DNA of 17,140 nt from contig CALGZV010000156.1 of assembly GCA_937934385.1 (NCBI GenBank), positions 1 through 17,140 on the forward strand, written 5' to 3'. This DNA comes from an uncultured Clostridia bacterium. GTDB taxonomy: Bacteria > Bacillota > Clostridia > Oscillospirales > CAG-272. Under the pieces are notes generated by a model. That model was not told where the DNA came from. It worked only from the letters and a program-made list of their open reading frames with translations, and searched no databases. Positions 8,536 through 15,043 of the stretch are shown here, piece by piece (position 1 is the stretch's first letter; every line of letters begins with the position of its first letter). The position numbers were made by a program, and so were the translations under genes.

Positions 8536-9108
8536 ATGGAACTTACATGGGAAGCACTCGAAGAAGAATGTAAGAACTGCCGTAAGTGTCAGCTCGGTGA
8601 AACAAGAACAAACTGCGTATTCGGAGCGGGAAGCAAAAACGCCGATCTTATGTTTATCGGCGAAGCTCCGGGAGAAAAAGAGGATCTGTCCGGGGTACCG
8701 TTTGTCGGGCCTGCAGGAAAGCTCTTTGATAAATTTCTCTATGCGGTCGATATACCGCGTGAGGAAGTGTACATAGCTAATATGCTGAAATGCCGTCCTC
8801 CGAGAAACCGCGATCCGCTGCCTGCCGAGCAGGATGTCTGTATCGAATATCTGCGCGGTCAGGTGCGCCTGATTAAGCCGAAGATGATAGTGTGTCTCGG
8901 AAGAATATCCGCGATGCGGCTGATACGTTCCGATTACCGTATTACACGTGAACACGGTACATGGGTTAAAAAGGGAAATATGTGGATAACCGCGGTATAT
9001 CATCCGTCGCTTCTTTTGCGCGATCCGAGAAAGAAGGACGATATGCTGATCGATATGAAAGCGATAAAAGAACGCCTTGATGCGCTTAAAGCCGGAATTG
9101 AGCTTTAA
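8536..9108 (+). CDS. Uracil-DNA glycosylase, family 4 (iron-sulfur type)
   Basis: This enzyme removes uracil from DNA arising by cytosine deamination or dUMP incorporation, starting base-excision repair in the cytosol. The 190-residue protein shows the iron-sulfur ligand pattern CKNC (Cys12/15, Cys18 close by) and Cys86/Cys102 separated by 15 residues. The active-site loop is GEAPGEKEDLSGVPFVGPAG (residues 42-61). LKCRPPRNRDP and VYHPSLLLR (His156) complete the family signature. I chose ATG 8536 over the in-frame GTG 8521 because GAAAGGAA immediately precedes it and family members start this close to the first Cys. It follows mecA by 87 bases with no visible terminator between them, so co-transcription is possible. 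Confidence 0.94.
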   Translation: MELTWEALEEECKNCRKCQLGETRTNCVFGAGSKNADLMFIGEAPGEKEDLSGVPFVGPAGKLFDKFLYAVDIPREEVYIANMLKCRPPRNRDPLPAEQDVCIEYLRGQVRLIKPKMIVCLGRISAMRLIRSDYRITREHGTWVKKGNMWITAVYHPSLLLRDPRKKDDMLIDMKAIKERLDALKAGIEL

Positions 9109-9232
9109 TTCGATGTCATAGCTGTGTAATTCATAATTTATTTGCCCGGAAAAGACGGTTTTTACTTCAAACAGAGCTTCTGAAGCATATAAGGTCTACT
9201 GCTATGTGCTGTATCTTTTACCAAAAGTTTGC

Positions 9233-9261
9233 TTGACAAACCGGAGCCGCTGTGATATACT
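9233..9261 (+). promoter_or_regulatory. Strong promoter of the HPr-like gene
   Basis: TTGACA (9233-9238) is a perfect -35 box, followed by exactly 17 bases and TATACT (9256-9261, five of six). Transcription would start near 9268, leaving a leader of about 67 bases. Confidence 0.85.
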
Positions 9262-9263
9262 GT

Positions 9264-9334
9264 AGAGGACAGATCGCGGATGCATATTTTATTGCATCAA
9301 TCTGTAAATAAAACAGGAGAGGACAGATACGGAT
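9264..9334 (+). promoter_or_regulatory. Structured leader with a duplicated AGAGGACAGAT element
   Basis: AGAGGACAGAT occurs at 9264-9274 and again at 9318-9328, the second copy overlapping the Shine-Dalgarno region. ATCTGT (9300-9305) can pair with ACAGAT of either copy. With the first copy, the stem is extended by GATGCA/TGCATC (9279-9284 with 9293-9298) around an 8-base loop. With the second copy, GGAGAGG is placed in the loop. No known riboswitch class is recognised. Confidence 0.45.
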
Positions 9335-9559
9335 ATGAGAGTAAAGATCAATCTTGACACTATGACCGATATCAACGATTTTGTAAAGCTGATGACAGGC
9401 TACGGCGGAAATGTATTTCTTACCGATAAAGACCGTCACTTTATTGTAAGTGCAAAATCCATGCTCGGAGCTATCTACTCAATGGAATGGGGCGAGATAT
9501 GGTGTGAATCGGAAGACGACATATACCATCTGCTCTCGCGCTTTATATCTCAGGAATAA
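9335..9559 (+). CDS. HPr-fold protein lacking the catalytic histidine (Crh-like)
   Basis: This 74-residue cytosolic protein matches the HPr phosphocarrier family in length and pattern. Beta-strand MRVKINL is followed by a helix (DINDFVKLMTGY), NVFLTD, and the regulatory-site motif AKSMLGAIYSM. Ser42 aligns with HPr Ser46, the site phosphorylated by HPr kinase. The G-x-HARPA loop carrying His15 is replaced by TMTDINDF, so it should not pass phosphate through the sugar phosphotransferase system. This recalls Crh of Bacillus, a regulatory HPr without His15. The Ser site and surrounding hydrophobics are kept, so a regulatory role is inferred, not shown. The ribosome site AGGAGAGG (9315-9322) is 12 bases from ATG, which is long. 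It is monocistronic, with a strong promoter and a strong terminator. Confidence 0.72.
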   Translation: MRVKINLDTMTDINDFVKLMTGYGGNVFLTDKDRHFIVSAKSMLGAIYSMEWGEIWCESEDDIYHLLSRFISQE

Positions 9560-9654
9560 AGGCTGCAATATGCCTGAGCCCGATATCGGCGCGCTAAATC
9601 AATTCCGGAACTGCGGATAATGCTCCGTTTATTCCGGCTGATATGGAAAATCAG

Positions 9655-9696
9655 GTCCGCTGCCGTCTGACAGTGTCACGGCGGCGGACTTTTTTT
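9655..9696 (+). terminator. Rho-independent terminator after the HPr-like gene
   Basis: GTCCGCTGCCGT (9655-9666) pairs with ACGGCGGCGGAC (9678-9689), 12 pairs with one wobble. GACA/TGTC in the loop can extend it. Seven T follow (9690-9696). Confidence 0.93.
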
Positions 9697-9713
9697 GAGT
9701 AACATGGACAAAA

Positions 9714-9742
9714 TGAACATTTGCTGTGATCGGGTGTATTAT
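9714..9742 (+). promoter_or_regulatory. Putative promoter of the methyltransferase-azlCD unit
   Basis: TGAACA (9714-9719, four of six) and TATTAT (9737-9742, five of six) are separated by 17 bases, just downstream of the preceding terminator. The leader would be about 90 bases. Confidence 0.45.
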
Positions 9743-9838
9743 TTGCCGTCTGATGCGGACAGGCTTTGATATGCCTGAATCGCAAAGCAAAACGGATTAC
9801 TTTTACGCCGGTGTACCGCGGCGGAACGGAGATAAAAA

Positions 9839-10990
9839 ATGACTGACAGAATCAGCTCAGGACACGTAGAAATAATAGATTATGTTGCCACCTGTCTTTT
9901 CGGACTTGAAAAATTTGTCGGCGAGGAGATCGGCGCGCTCGGATATGAACGGACATTTACAATGGACGGGCGTGTCGGTTTCCGCGGTGATATAGATGCA
10001 ATTGCGCGGTGCAGCCTTTGGCTCCGTACCGCGGAGCGGCTGTACATCAGTGTCGGACGTTTTACCGCAGATACTTTTGATATGCTTTTTGAGGGTACAA
10101 AGGCGCTTCCGTGGGAACGGTATATAGGAAAAAACGATGCGTTTCCCGTAAAAGGACATTCTGTCAGGTCGCAGCTCTGCAGTATTCCGGACTGTCAGAG
10201 TATAATAAAAAAAGCAGCGGTTGAACGTCTGCGGTCAAAATACGGAATTTCTTATTTTGAAGAAACCGGAGTGAAATATCAGATAGAATTTTTCCTTTTC
10301 AAGGATGAAGTTACCCTTATGATAGATACTTCGGGAATGACCTTGCATAAACGGGGCTACCGTGTACTGTCCGGCGAAGCGCCGCTTCGCGAGACACTCG
10401 CGGCTGCGATTGTAAAGCTGTCGCGGCCGCGTGAGGAGGTTTTGCTCTGGGATCCTTTTTGCGGATCGGGAACTATTGCGATAGAAGCGGCGCTTATTAT
10501 GACAAACAGAGCGCCTGGTATGCTGAGAGGCTTTGCCGCGGAGGAATTTGCATTTGTTCCGAAGGAAAGCTTTAAAATTGCGCGCGAACAGGCTGATGAT
10601 GAGATAAAACGTGATTCTGCCTTTGAGGCTTATGCTTCCGATATAGATGATGCTGTGCTGCAGATCGCATTGCATAATGCCGAAAAGGCAGGAGTATCCG
10701 ACCGTGTGCGGGTATTTAACCGCGATGCAAGAGATATTGACAGTGAAGGAAGACGCGGTACGGTAGTATGTAATCCGCCGTACGGCGAAAGACTCGGAAC
10801 TGCCGCTCAGGCGCGTGAATTATACCGTGATATCGGAAAGAGCTGGCGCAGACTCGAACGCTGGCAGAGATATATTCTGACCTCAGATGAGGAATTTGAA
10901 CGCTTTTACGGTACACGCGCCGATAAGGTGAGACGGCTTTATAACGGAATGATAAAATGCGGACTGTATCAGTATTTCAGGAACAAGTAA
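9839..10990 (+). CDS. THUMP-domain class I RNA methyltransferase (RlmL N-terminal/YpsC type)
   Basis: The protein is predicted to methylate guanine N2 of 23S rRNA using S-adenosylmethionine. It is the single-module Firmicutes form, equivalent to the N-terminal half of E. coli RlmL. The N-terminal ferredoxin-like part (about 12-60, IDYVATCLFGLEKFVGEEI) and THUMP domain (about 60-165) are followed by the Rossmann methyltransferase. Motif I is DPFCGSGTIAIEAAL (205-219) and motif IV is NPPYGERLG (312-320), the N-P-P-Y typical of N-methylation of exocyclic amines. An acidic residue of motif II is in YASDIDDAVL. ACGGAGAT is about 7 bases before ATG 9839. The gene is 64 bases upstream of azlC without a terminator, so the three genes are probably one transcript. 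The substrate base is inferred from the family. Confidence 0.93.
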   Translation: MTDRISSGHVEIIDYVATCLFGLEKFVGEEIGALGYERTFTMDGRVGFRGDIDAIARCSLWLRTAERLYISVGRFTADTFDMLFEGTKALPWERYIGKNDAFPVKGHSVRSQLCSIPDCQSIIKKAAVERLRSKYGISYFEETGVKYQIEFFLFKDEVTLMIDTSGMTLHKRGYRVLSGEAPLRETLAAAIVKLSRPREEVLLWDPFCGSGTIAIEAALIMTNRAPGMLRGFAAEEFAFVPKESFKIAREQADDEIKRDSAFEAYASDIDDAVLQIALHNAEKAGVSDRVRVFNRDARDIDSEGRRGTVVCNPPYGERLGTAAQARELYRDIGKSWRRLERWQRYILTSDEEFERFYGTRADKVRRLYNGMIKCGLYQYFRNK

Positions 10991-11054
10991 CATGCGTGTC
11001 TGCGCAGAATGTGTGTGTTAAAGAATTAAATATGAAAGGAGGATTTTCCCGGAG

Positions 11055-11843
11055 ATGAATGAAACGGAATCAGATATTTCATCTGTTAAAGGAGATCAGT
11101 CTGTCGGAGTAGGTTTTGCACAGGGATTGCGAGACGGACTTCCGATCTGCCTCGGATACCTTTCCGTATCCTTTGCTTTCGGAATATATGCAGTCGGAAG
11201 CGGAATAGGTATACTTGAAACACTGCTTATCTCAATGATGAACCTTACATCAGCAGGACAGCTCGCTGCTGTTCCTATAATAGCATCTGCCGGAAGCCTT
11301 GCGGAACTGGCGCTGACGCAGCTTGTTATAAATATGCGTTATGCGCTGATGTCGGTGTCCCTGTCGCAGAAGCTCGCTCCTGATGTGAGAACAGCCGACC
11401 GCTTTGCTATTGCTTTCGGCAATACGGATGAGGTATTTGCAGTTGCCTCGTCGCGTCCGGGCGCTGTCGGAAGGAGGTATCTTTACGGACTCATAATTCC
11501 GCCGATAATAGGCTGGTGCAGCGGAACATTCATAGGAGCCGCGGCAGGAAAAATACTGCCTCAGATCGTTATCTCGTCGCTCGGAATCGCAATATACGGT
11601 ATGTTTATAGCGATAGTCGTTCCTCCGTCCAAAAAGAGCCGCCCGGTTGCAGCTGTAGTTCTGTTTGCGGCCGCACTCGGATGTGTATTTGAGTATGTAC
11701 CGGTCCTGAAAAATGTATCGGGCGGTTTTGCCGTAATAATTTCTGCTGTCGCTGCTTCTGCGATAGCTGCTCTGATCGCACCTGTTCCGCGGGAAAACGA
11801 AGTATGCGCTGATGATATGCTTTGCGCGGAGGAGGATTCGTAA
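11055..11843 (+). CDS. azlC: AzlC-family branched-chain amino acid exporter, large subunit
   Basis: AzlC and AzlD together export branched-chain amino acids and some analogues across the cytoplasmic membrane. The 262-residue protein has about seven or eight hydrophobic segments. Family signatures are GLPICLGYLSVSFAFGIYA, MMNLTSAGQLA, QLVINMRYALMSVSLSQKL and FAIAFGNTDEVFAV; the N-M-R-Y segment is highly conserved. A short hydrophilic N-terminus (1-25) precedes the first segment. AAAGGAGGA lies 10 bases before ATG 11055, a strong ribosome site. Its stop codon overlaps the start of azlD by one base, indicating coupled translation. No leader element specific for amino acids is visible, and it shares the upstream methyltransferase transcript. 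Confidence 0.95.
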   Translation: MNETESDISSVKGDQSVGVGFAQGLRDGLPICLGYLSVSFAFGIYAVGSGIGILETLLISMMNLTSAGQLAAVPIIASAGSLAELALTQLVINMRYALMSVSLSQKLAPDVRTADRFAIAFGNTDEVFAVASSRPGAVGRRYLYGLIIPPIIGWCSGTFIGAAAGKILPQIVISSLGIAIYGMFIAIVVPPSKKSRPVAAVVLFAAALGCVFEYVPVLKNVSGGFAVIISAVAASAIAALIAPVPRENEVCADDMLCAEEDS

Positions 11844-12163
11844 TGAGCTTTACGGTATTTCTTAAATACCTTCTTGTAATGGCAGGGGTTACATACCTTA
11901 TACGTATGATTCCGTTGGTCCTTATCAGGCGTAAGATAGAAAACCGTTTTATCCGGTCGTTTTTGTACTATATACCGTATGCGGTTCTGTCTGTTATGAC
12001 GATTCCGGCGATCTTCTCATCAACCGGTTCAGTACCGTCTGCTGTATGCGGATTTGCCGTGGCAATTTTACTTTCATTTTTTGATAAAGGACTCCTCACC
12101 GTTGCAGCCGGTTCGTGTGCGGCAGTGCTTGTGTTTGAGCTTGCCGAAAGGCTTTTAATGTAA
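11843..12163 (+). CDS. azlD: AzlD-family branched-chain amino acid exporter, small subunit
   Basis: The 106-residue partner of AzlC has four hydrophobic segments and the family opening YLLVMAGVTYLIRMIPLVLIRRKI, followed by the conserved FLYYIPYAVLSVMTIPA. The start ATG 11843 shares its A with the TAA of azlC (TAATG), and CGGAGGAGGA lies just upstream within the end of azlC. The frame is open back to TTG 11822, but that would ignore this good ribosome site and extend a conserved N-terminus. A strong terminator follows about 30 bases after the stop. Confidence 0.94.
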   Translation: MSFTVFLKYLLVMAGVTYLIRMIPLVLIRRKIENRFIRSFLYYIPYAVLSVMTIPAIFSSTGSVPSAVCGFAVAILLSFFDKGLLTVAAGSCAAVLVFELAERLLM

Positions 12164-12191
12164 ATCAGACTGATATCTCGGACAGTATCTG

Positions 12192-12222
12192 AAAAATATC
12201 ACGGCTTTCGTGATATTTTTTT
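12192..12222 (+). terminator. Rho-independent terminator after azlD
   Basis: AAAAATATCACG (12192-12203) pairs perfectly with CGTGATATTTTT (12209-12220) around GCTTT, ending in T-rich sequence to 12222. Because the stem is flanked by A and T tracts it could act on both strands. Confidence 0.88.
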
Positions 12223-12223
12223 G

Positions 12224-12252
12224 TTGACTTTGACGTTTGTTTGTGGTAAAAT
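12224..12252 (+). promoter_or_regulatory. Promoter of the cytidylate kinase-like gene
   Basis: TTGACT (12224-12229), 17 bases, TAAAAT (12247-12252). It begins directly after the azlD terminator. The leader of about 143 bases starts with GGGA-GATTA-TCCC, a small hairpin at its extreme 5' end. Confidence 0.8.
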
Positions 12253-12402
12253 AATAAAGGGAGATTATCCCGGAATGAAATGTGCAGACGCATGAAGCTG
12301 CCGCAGTATTTCCGTAATCGGTATACAATCCGATCTGATTCGGAGCGGTATTGCCGTGCGCTTGCCGGTGCCGCATGAGCAACGGAAGGAGGATTTACCG
12401 AT

Positions 12403-13005
12403 ATGCATAAAATTATTACAGTAGGCAGAGAATTCGGAAGCGGAGGACGCGAACTCGGCAGACGGCTTGCTGAGGAGCTTGGTATCGAATATTACGACAA
12501 GGAGATAATTGCCGAGATATCAAAGCATACGTCGCTGTCAGAGGAGTATATAAAGCAGGTTGTCGAATGCCGCCCGCATCATCTTTATCCTATCACTATA
12601 GGGCACAGCCTTGCATACGGCGATAACTATGTTTTTCAGCAGATACAGTCTGTGTATTCGGCGCAGTGTACGATAATACGTGAGATGGCTGAAAAATCAC
12701 CGTGTGTTATAATAGGGCGTTGTGCTGACTATATTCTGAAGGATTTTTCTCCGAGCCGTATTTTTGTTTATGCTGACATGGAGAGCCGCGTGCGCAGATG
12801 TATGGAGCGCCGCAACGACGGAGAGGATTATACCGAAAAGGAAATGAAGCAGCATATAAAGGAAATAGACAGGAACAGGGCTAAGTATTATGAGTTTTAT
12901 ACAGGTCTGAAATGGGGAGATAAGTCGAATTACGATCTCTGTATTAATACGACCGGACTTACCGTAAAAGATATCGCTCCGTCTGTTGCAAAAATGTTTT
13001 TCTGA
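12403..13005 (+). CDS. Cytidylate kinase-like P-loop protein
   Basis: The protein belongs to the cytidylate kinase-like family (AAA_26-type) common in clostridia. These are P-loop NTPases related to CMP kinase, and their physiological substrate is not settled. The N-terminus ITVGREFGSGGRELGRRLAEELG (from residue 5) carries a modified Walker A (GREFGSGG). YYDKEII follows at about 30. SPCVIIGRCADYIL (about 104-117) and the Arg-rich RVRRCMERRNDGEDYTEKEM lid-like segment (about 128-147) match nucleoside-monophosphate kinase architecture. The C-terminal YDLCINTTGL is also a kinase-fold signature. The length of 200 residues is typical. GGAAGGAGGA lies 7-8 bases before ATG 12403. It is monocistronic, between its own promoter and terminator. 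It is unlikely to be the housekeeping Cmk, which has a GPAGAGKS-type loop. Confidence 0.88.
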   Translation: MHKIITVGREFGSGGRELGRRLAEELGIEYYDKEIIAEISKHTSLSEEYIKQVVECRPHHLYPITIGHSLAYGDNYVFQQIQSVYSAQCTIIREMAEKSPCVIIGRCADYILKDFSPSRIFVYADMESRVRRCMERRNDGEDYTEKEMKQHIKEIDRNRAKYYEFYTGLKWGDKSNYDLCINTTGLTVKDIAPSVAKMFF

Positions 13006-13036
13006 GAATTTTAACAAAAAAGAAAAGGTATCTGCA

Positions 13037-13071
13037 GCCGTCTGTCAAACGATTTTGACAGGCGGCTTTTT
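13037..13071 (+). terminator. Rho-independent terminator after the cytidylate kinase-like gene
   Basis: GCCGTCTGTCAAA (13037-13049) pairs with TTTGACAGGCGGC (13054-13066), 13 pairs with one wobble, loop CGAT, then five T (13067-13071). Confidence 0.93.
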
Positions 13072-13159
13072 CGGTACAATTCGGCAAATCAGGATAATAA
13101 CCCGCCTCGCCGGCCGCAATCAAAGCTTGCGGGCGGGTACCCCGGAACCTTGTTGATTC

Positions 13160-13198
13160 AAAAGAAAAATACAGACCGGAATATGACTTCCGGTCTGT
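13160..13198 (-). terminator. Rho-independent terminator of the ECF S-component gene
   Basis: ACAGACCGGAA (13171-13181) and TTCCGGTCTGT (13188-13198) form a perfect 11-pair stem around a 6-base loop. Read on the minus strand it is followed by a T-rich tail (complement of 13160-13170). It lies 35 bases beyond the gene's stop and faces the terminator of the convergent gene. Confidence 0.9.
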
Positions 13199-13232
13199 CT
13201 GATTTATTGGCTGCCGTAAGATATTCTGATGA

Positions 13233-13832
13233 TTATCTGTAAGTTCCCGATCCGAATTTTGACGATGCAATGCGAATTATTCTCTGAACTGCGGGCGAGA
13301 GTATAAGAGACAGCGCAAGTTCGATAAGAAAGTTGACTGTGAGTACCGATATGATAACAAACATGAAAATATTGACGCCATTATCGTTCCATTGTTCGTA
13401 TACAGGGAGAAAGAACGCGTAAACTCCGAGTATATATATTCCGGTGTTGATTACCGGAACTGCGGCTGACGCCGCTATTGCACCGGGCAAATCACGCCGG
13501 CCGTCTTTATTTATGAGCTTATATATAAGTCCTGCCGCAAATCCTGCCGCAGCCGTCTTTAAGATACATAAAATAACGGTCACAACAGGGTTGTGCGGTA
13601 TAAAAAGAGCAACTGTAGACGGAGCAAAGCATGTCATTATTCCGTTTACTGCTCCGATAAAAGCTCCTGCGGACGGACCGTATATGCATGCTCCGACAAT
13701 GATCGGGATAAGCGCAAGATTTATGTTTACCTGTCCGATGGTGATAAATCCTGAGATATAATTAAGTATTATTTCAAGTGCCGTTATCAGAGCGATTCCT
13801 GTCAGCTTTTTCACTTTCGCCGTGCTGTTCAT
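13233..13832 (-). CDS. ECF transporter S component (vitamin/micronutrient binding)
   Basis: The 199-residue membrane protein has about six hydrophobic segments and the pattern of energy-coupling-factor substrate-binding subunits. The opening is LTGIALITALEIILNYISGF. The conserved loop is VNINLALIPIIVGACIYGPSAGAFIGAVNG, then VVTVILCILKTAAAGFAAGLIYKLI. S components bind a vitamin or metal and borrow the shared EcfA-A'-T module. No ATPase or T component is encoded nearby, so it would use modules encoded elsewhere. The substrate cannot be told from sequence alone. AAAGGAAA lies 7 bases before ATG at 13832. A consensus promoter lies about 70 bases upstream, and the short leader (about 60 bases) leaves no room for a typical vitamin riboswitch. 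It is the only minus-strand gene seen. Confidence 0.86.
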   Translation of the reverse strand: MNSTAKVKKLTGIALITALEIILNYISGFITIGQVNINLALIPIIVGACIYGPSAGAFIGAVNGIMTCFAPSTVALFIPHNPVVTVILCILKTAAAGFAAGLIYKLINKDGRRDLPGAIAASAAVPVINTGIYILGVYAFFLPVYEQWNDNGVNIFMFVIISVLTVNFLIELALSLILSPAVQRIIRIASSKFGSGTYR

Positions 13833-13899
13833 ATCTATTTCCTTTCTTTATTATATAGATGGTAAAATATGATTTTGTATGTATTTTTCTCTTTAGATT

Positions 13900-13928
13900 A
13901 TTATATTATTCCGGTGTTCAAAAGTCAA
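13900..13928 (-). promoter_or_regulatory. Promoter of the ECF S-component gene
   Basis: On the minus strand, TTGACT (complement of 13923-13928), 17 bases and a perfect TATAAT (complement of 13900-13905). Confidence 0.85.
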
Positions 13929-14103
13929 TACAAATATGCTTCGTCTGTGATAATAAATTTTTTGCGGGTTTATTTACGGCTTTTGATTTTTAGCAGCTCG
14001 AGGCTGTTTCTGATACGAAAAATAAATCGGTATCGAATTTTTTTCGGTTGTCTGATTTAATTTGATATATTTAACTTTTGGTGTGAAAAATATGAAAAAA
14101 CAG
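13929..14103. other. AT-rich spacer between divergent promoters
   Basis: The ECF S-component promoter and the rplU promoter are divergent and about 175 bases apart. The spacer is AT-rich with runs of T. A 63-codon open frame crossing it (13869-14060) has no ribosome site, and I do not regard it as a gene. Confidence 0.5.
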
Positions 14104-14132
14104 TTGACACGCTGTATTTTTTATGATAAAAT
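14104..14132 (+). promoter_or_regulatory. Promoter of the rplU-prp-rpmA operon
   Basis: A perfect TTGACA (14104-14109), 17 bases and TAAAAT (14127-14132, five of six). Predicted start near 14139. Confidence 0.88.
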
Positions 14133-14138
14133 AAATTT

Positions 14139-14253
14139 TGCCGCATGAAACAGGCAGGTATAATTATGCTGTTATGCATTTTTTACCTATAAGCGCAGCG
14201 CCTGCACAGCGAGTTCGGGGCAAAGACCCCTTTATGAAAGCGAGGTGCTTTTC
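14139..14253 (+). promoter_or_regulatory. Structured leader of rplU (L21-leader-like)
   Basis: The leader of about 115 bases can fold as a bulged hairpin. CAGGC (14151-14155) pairs with GCCTG (14200-14204), and AGGTA (14156-14160) with TACCT (14184-14188). A second hairpin, GGGG-CAAAGA-CCCC (14217-14230), is followed by TTT just before the ribosome site GAGGTG (14242-14247). L21 mRNA leaders with autoregulatory function are known in Firmicutes. I assign this one by position and fold, not by a model match. Confidence 0.6.
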
Positions 14254-14565
14254 GTGTTTGCAATTATCGAAACAGGCGGAAAGCAGTACAAAGTAGCCGA
14301 GGGCGATATCATCTTCGTTGAGAAGCTCGATGTCGAAGAAGGCGCAACCTATACCTTTGATAAGGTATTGGCTCTTTCCAAGGATGACACATTCAAAAGC
14401 GGGGCTCCGTATGTTGAAGGTGCTTCCGTAACAGCTAATGTCGTAAAGAACGGCAAAGGCAAGAAGATCACGGTTCTGCGTTACAAGTCAAAGAAGAATG
14501 AGAAGAGAAAGCTCGGTCACCGTCAGCCTTACACCAAGGTTCAGATCGGTCAGATCGTGGGCTGA
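14254..14565 (+). CDS. rplU: 50S ribosomal protein L21
   Basis: This 103-residue protein of the large ribosomal subunit binds 23S rRNA. The family start [17 protein letters not shown] is unmistakable, and the C-terminal [18 protein letters not shown] is the conserved RNA-binding end. The start is GTG 14254, giving the canonical [11 protein letters not shown]. An in-frame GTG at 14245 would add three residues not found in the family, and it overlaps the ribosome site GAGGTG (14242-14247). It is the first gene of the L21-Prp-L27 operon. Codon choice is biased towards favoured codons as expected for a ribosomal protein. Confidence 0.98.
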   Translation: MFAIIETGGKQYKVAEGDIIFVEKLDVEEGATYTFDKVLALSKDDTFKSGAPYVEGASVTANVVKNGKGKKITVLRYKSKKNEKRKLGHRQPYTKVQIGQIVG

Positions 14566-14618
14566 GCAGAAATAACTGCACTTGACTGCAGGAAAATCTG
14601 CGGTCGGAATTTTGTATT

Positions 14619-14993
14619 ATGACAAAAGTAACATTTTACAAGAAAAACGGCGTATACTACGGCTTTCGTGAGACCGGCCATGCCGGACTTAACGAATTCG
14701 GCGGAGTTGACGAGCTTTGTGCGGGACTTTCCGCGATGACAATGCTTGTCGTTAATACCATAGAGGTGTCTTTTGCCGGTACGGTCGATTATTCATACGA
14801 TCCTGATACGACGGACATTCAGGTCGTTGCCGGGGATGCTCTTCCTGAGTCGGGATGTGATGAAAAAAAGCAGTATGCGATCGCCGGAATAATTCAGGGA
14901 TATTTTCTTCAGCTTACGGACATGCTCGAAGATTATTACGATTATCTTGAGGTGGATGAGACGGAGGAAGGTCCGCTTGCCGATATCGGCTGA
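14619..14993 (+). CDS. prp: Ribosomal-processing cysteine protease Prp
   Basis: Prp removes the N-terminal extension of L27 before or during ribosome assembly; it is essential in Staphylococcus aureus. The 124-residue protein has the family catalytic pair His21 (ETGHAG) and Cys34 (DELCAGLSAM) at the usual spacing. The tail (about 105-124) is acidic. It is placed between rplU and rpmA as in most Firmicutes, 53 bases after rplU and 50 before rpmA. Its ribosome site is weak (CGGA well upstream of ATG), which would keep it at lower levels than its ribosomal neighbours; this is an inference. Confidence 0.95.
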   Translation: MTKVTFYKKNGVYYGFRETGHAGLNEFGGVDELCAGLSAMTMLVVNTIEVSFAGTVDYSYDPDTTDIQVVAGDALPESGCDEKKQYAIAGIIQGYFLQLTDMLEDYYDYLEVDETEEGPLADIG

Positions 14994-15043
14994 AAGTTTC
15001 GGAGTAAAAAAGAATTAGTTTGATTGATAAGGAGAGAAAGACC

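Noticed and set aside
8431..9003. 190-codon minus-strand frame opposite the uracil-DNA glycosylase
   Set aside because: The plus strand encodes an unambiguous iron-sulfur glycosylase; the antisense product is composition-driven.
13100..13138. GC-rich bulged inverted repeat ACCCGCC...GGCGGGT with CGCAA/TTGCG inside
   Set aside because: It sits between two convergent terminators with no T tract on either side and an 8-base bulge. It may be a remnant; I found no function to assign.
13869..14060. 63-codon plus-strand frame between the ECF S-component gene and rplU
   Set aside because: No Shine-Dalgarno, AT-driven Tyr/Phe/Ile/Leu composition, and it runs over the minus-strand promoter region.
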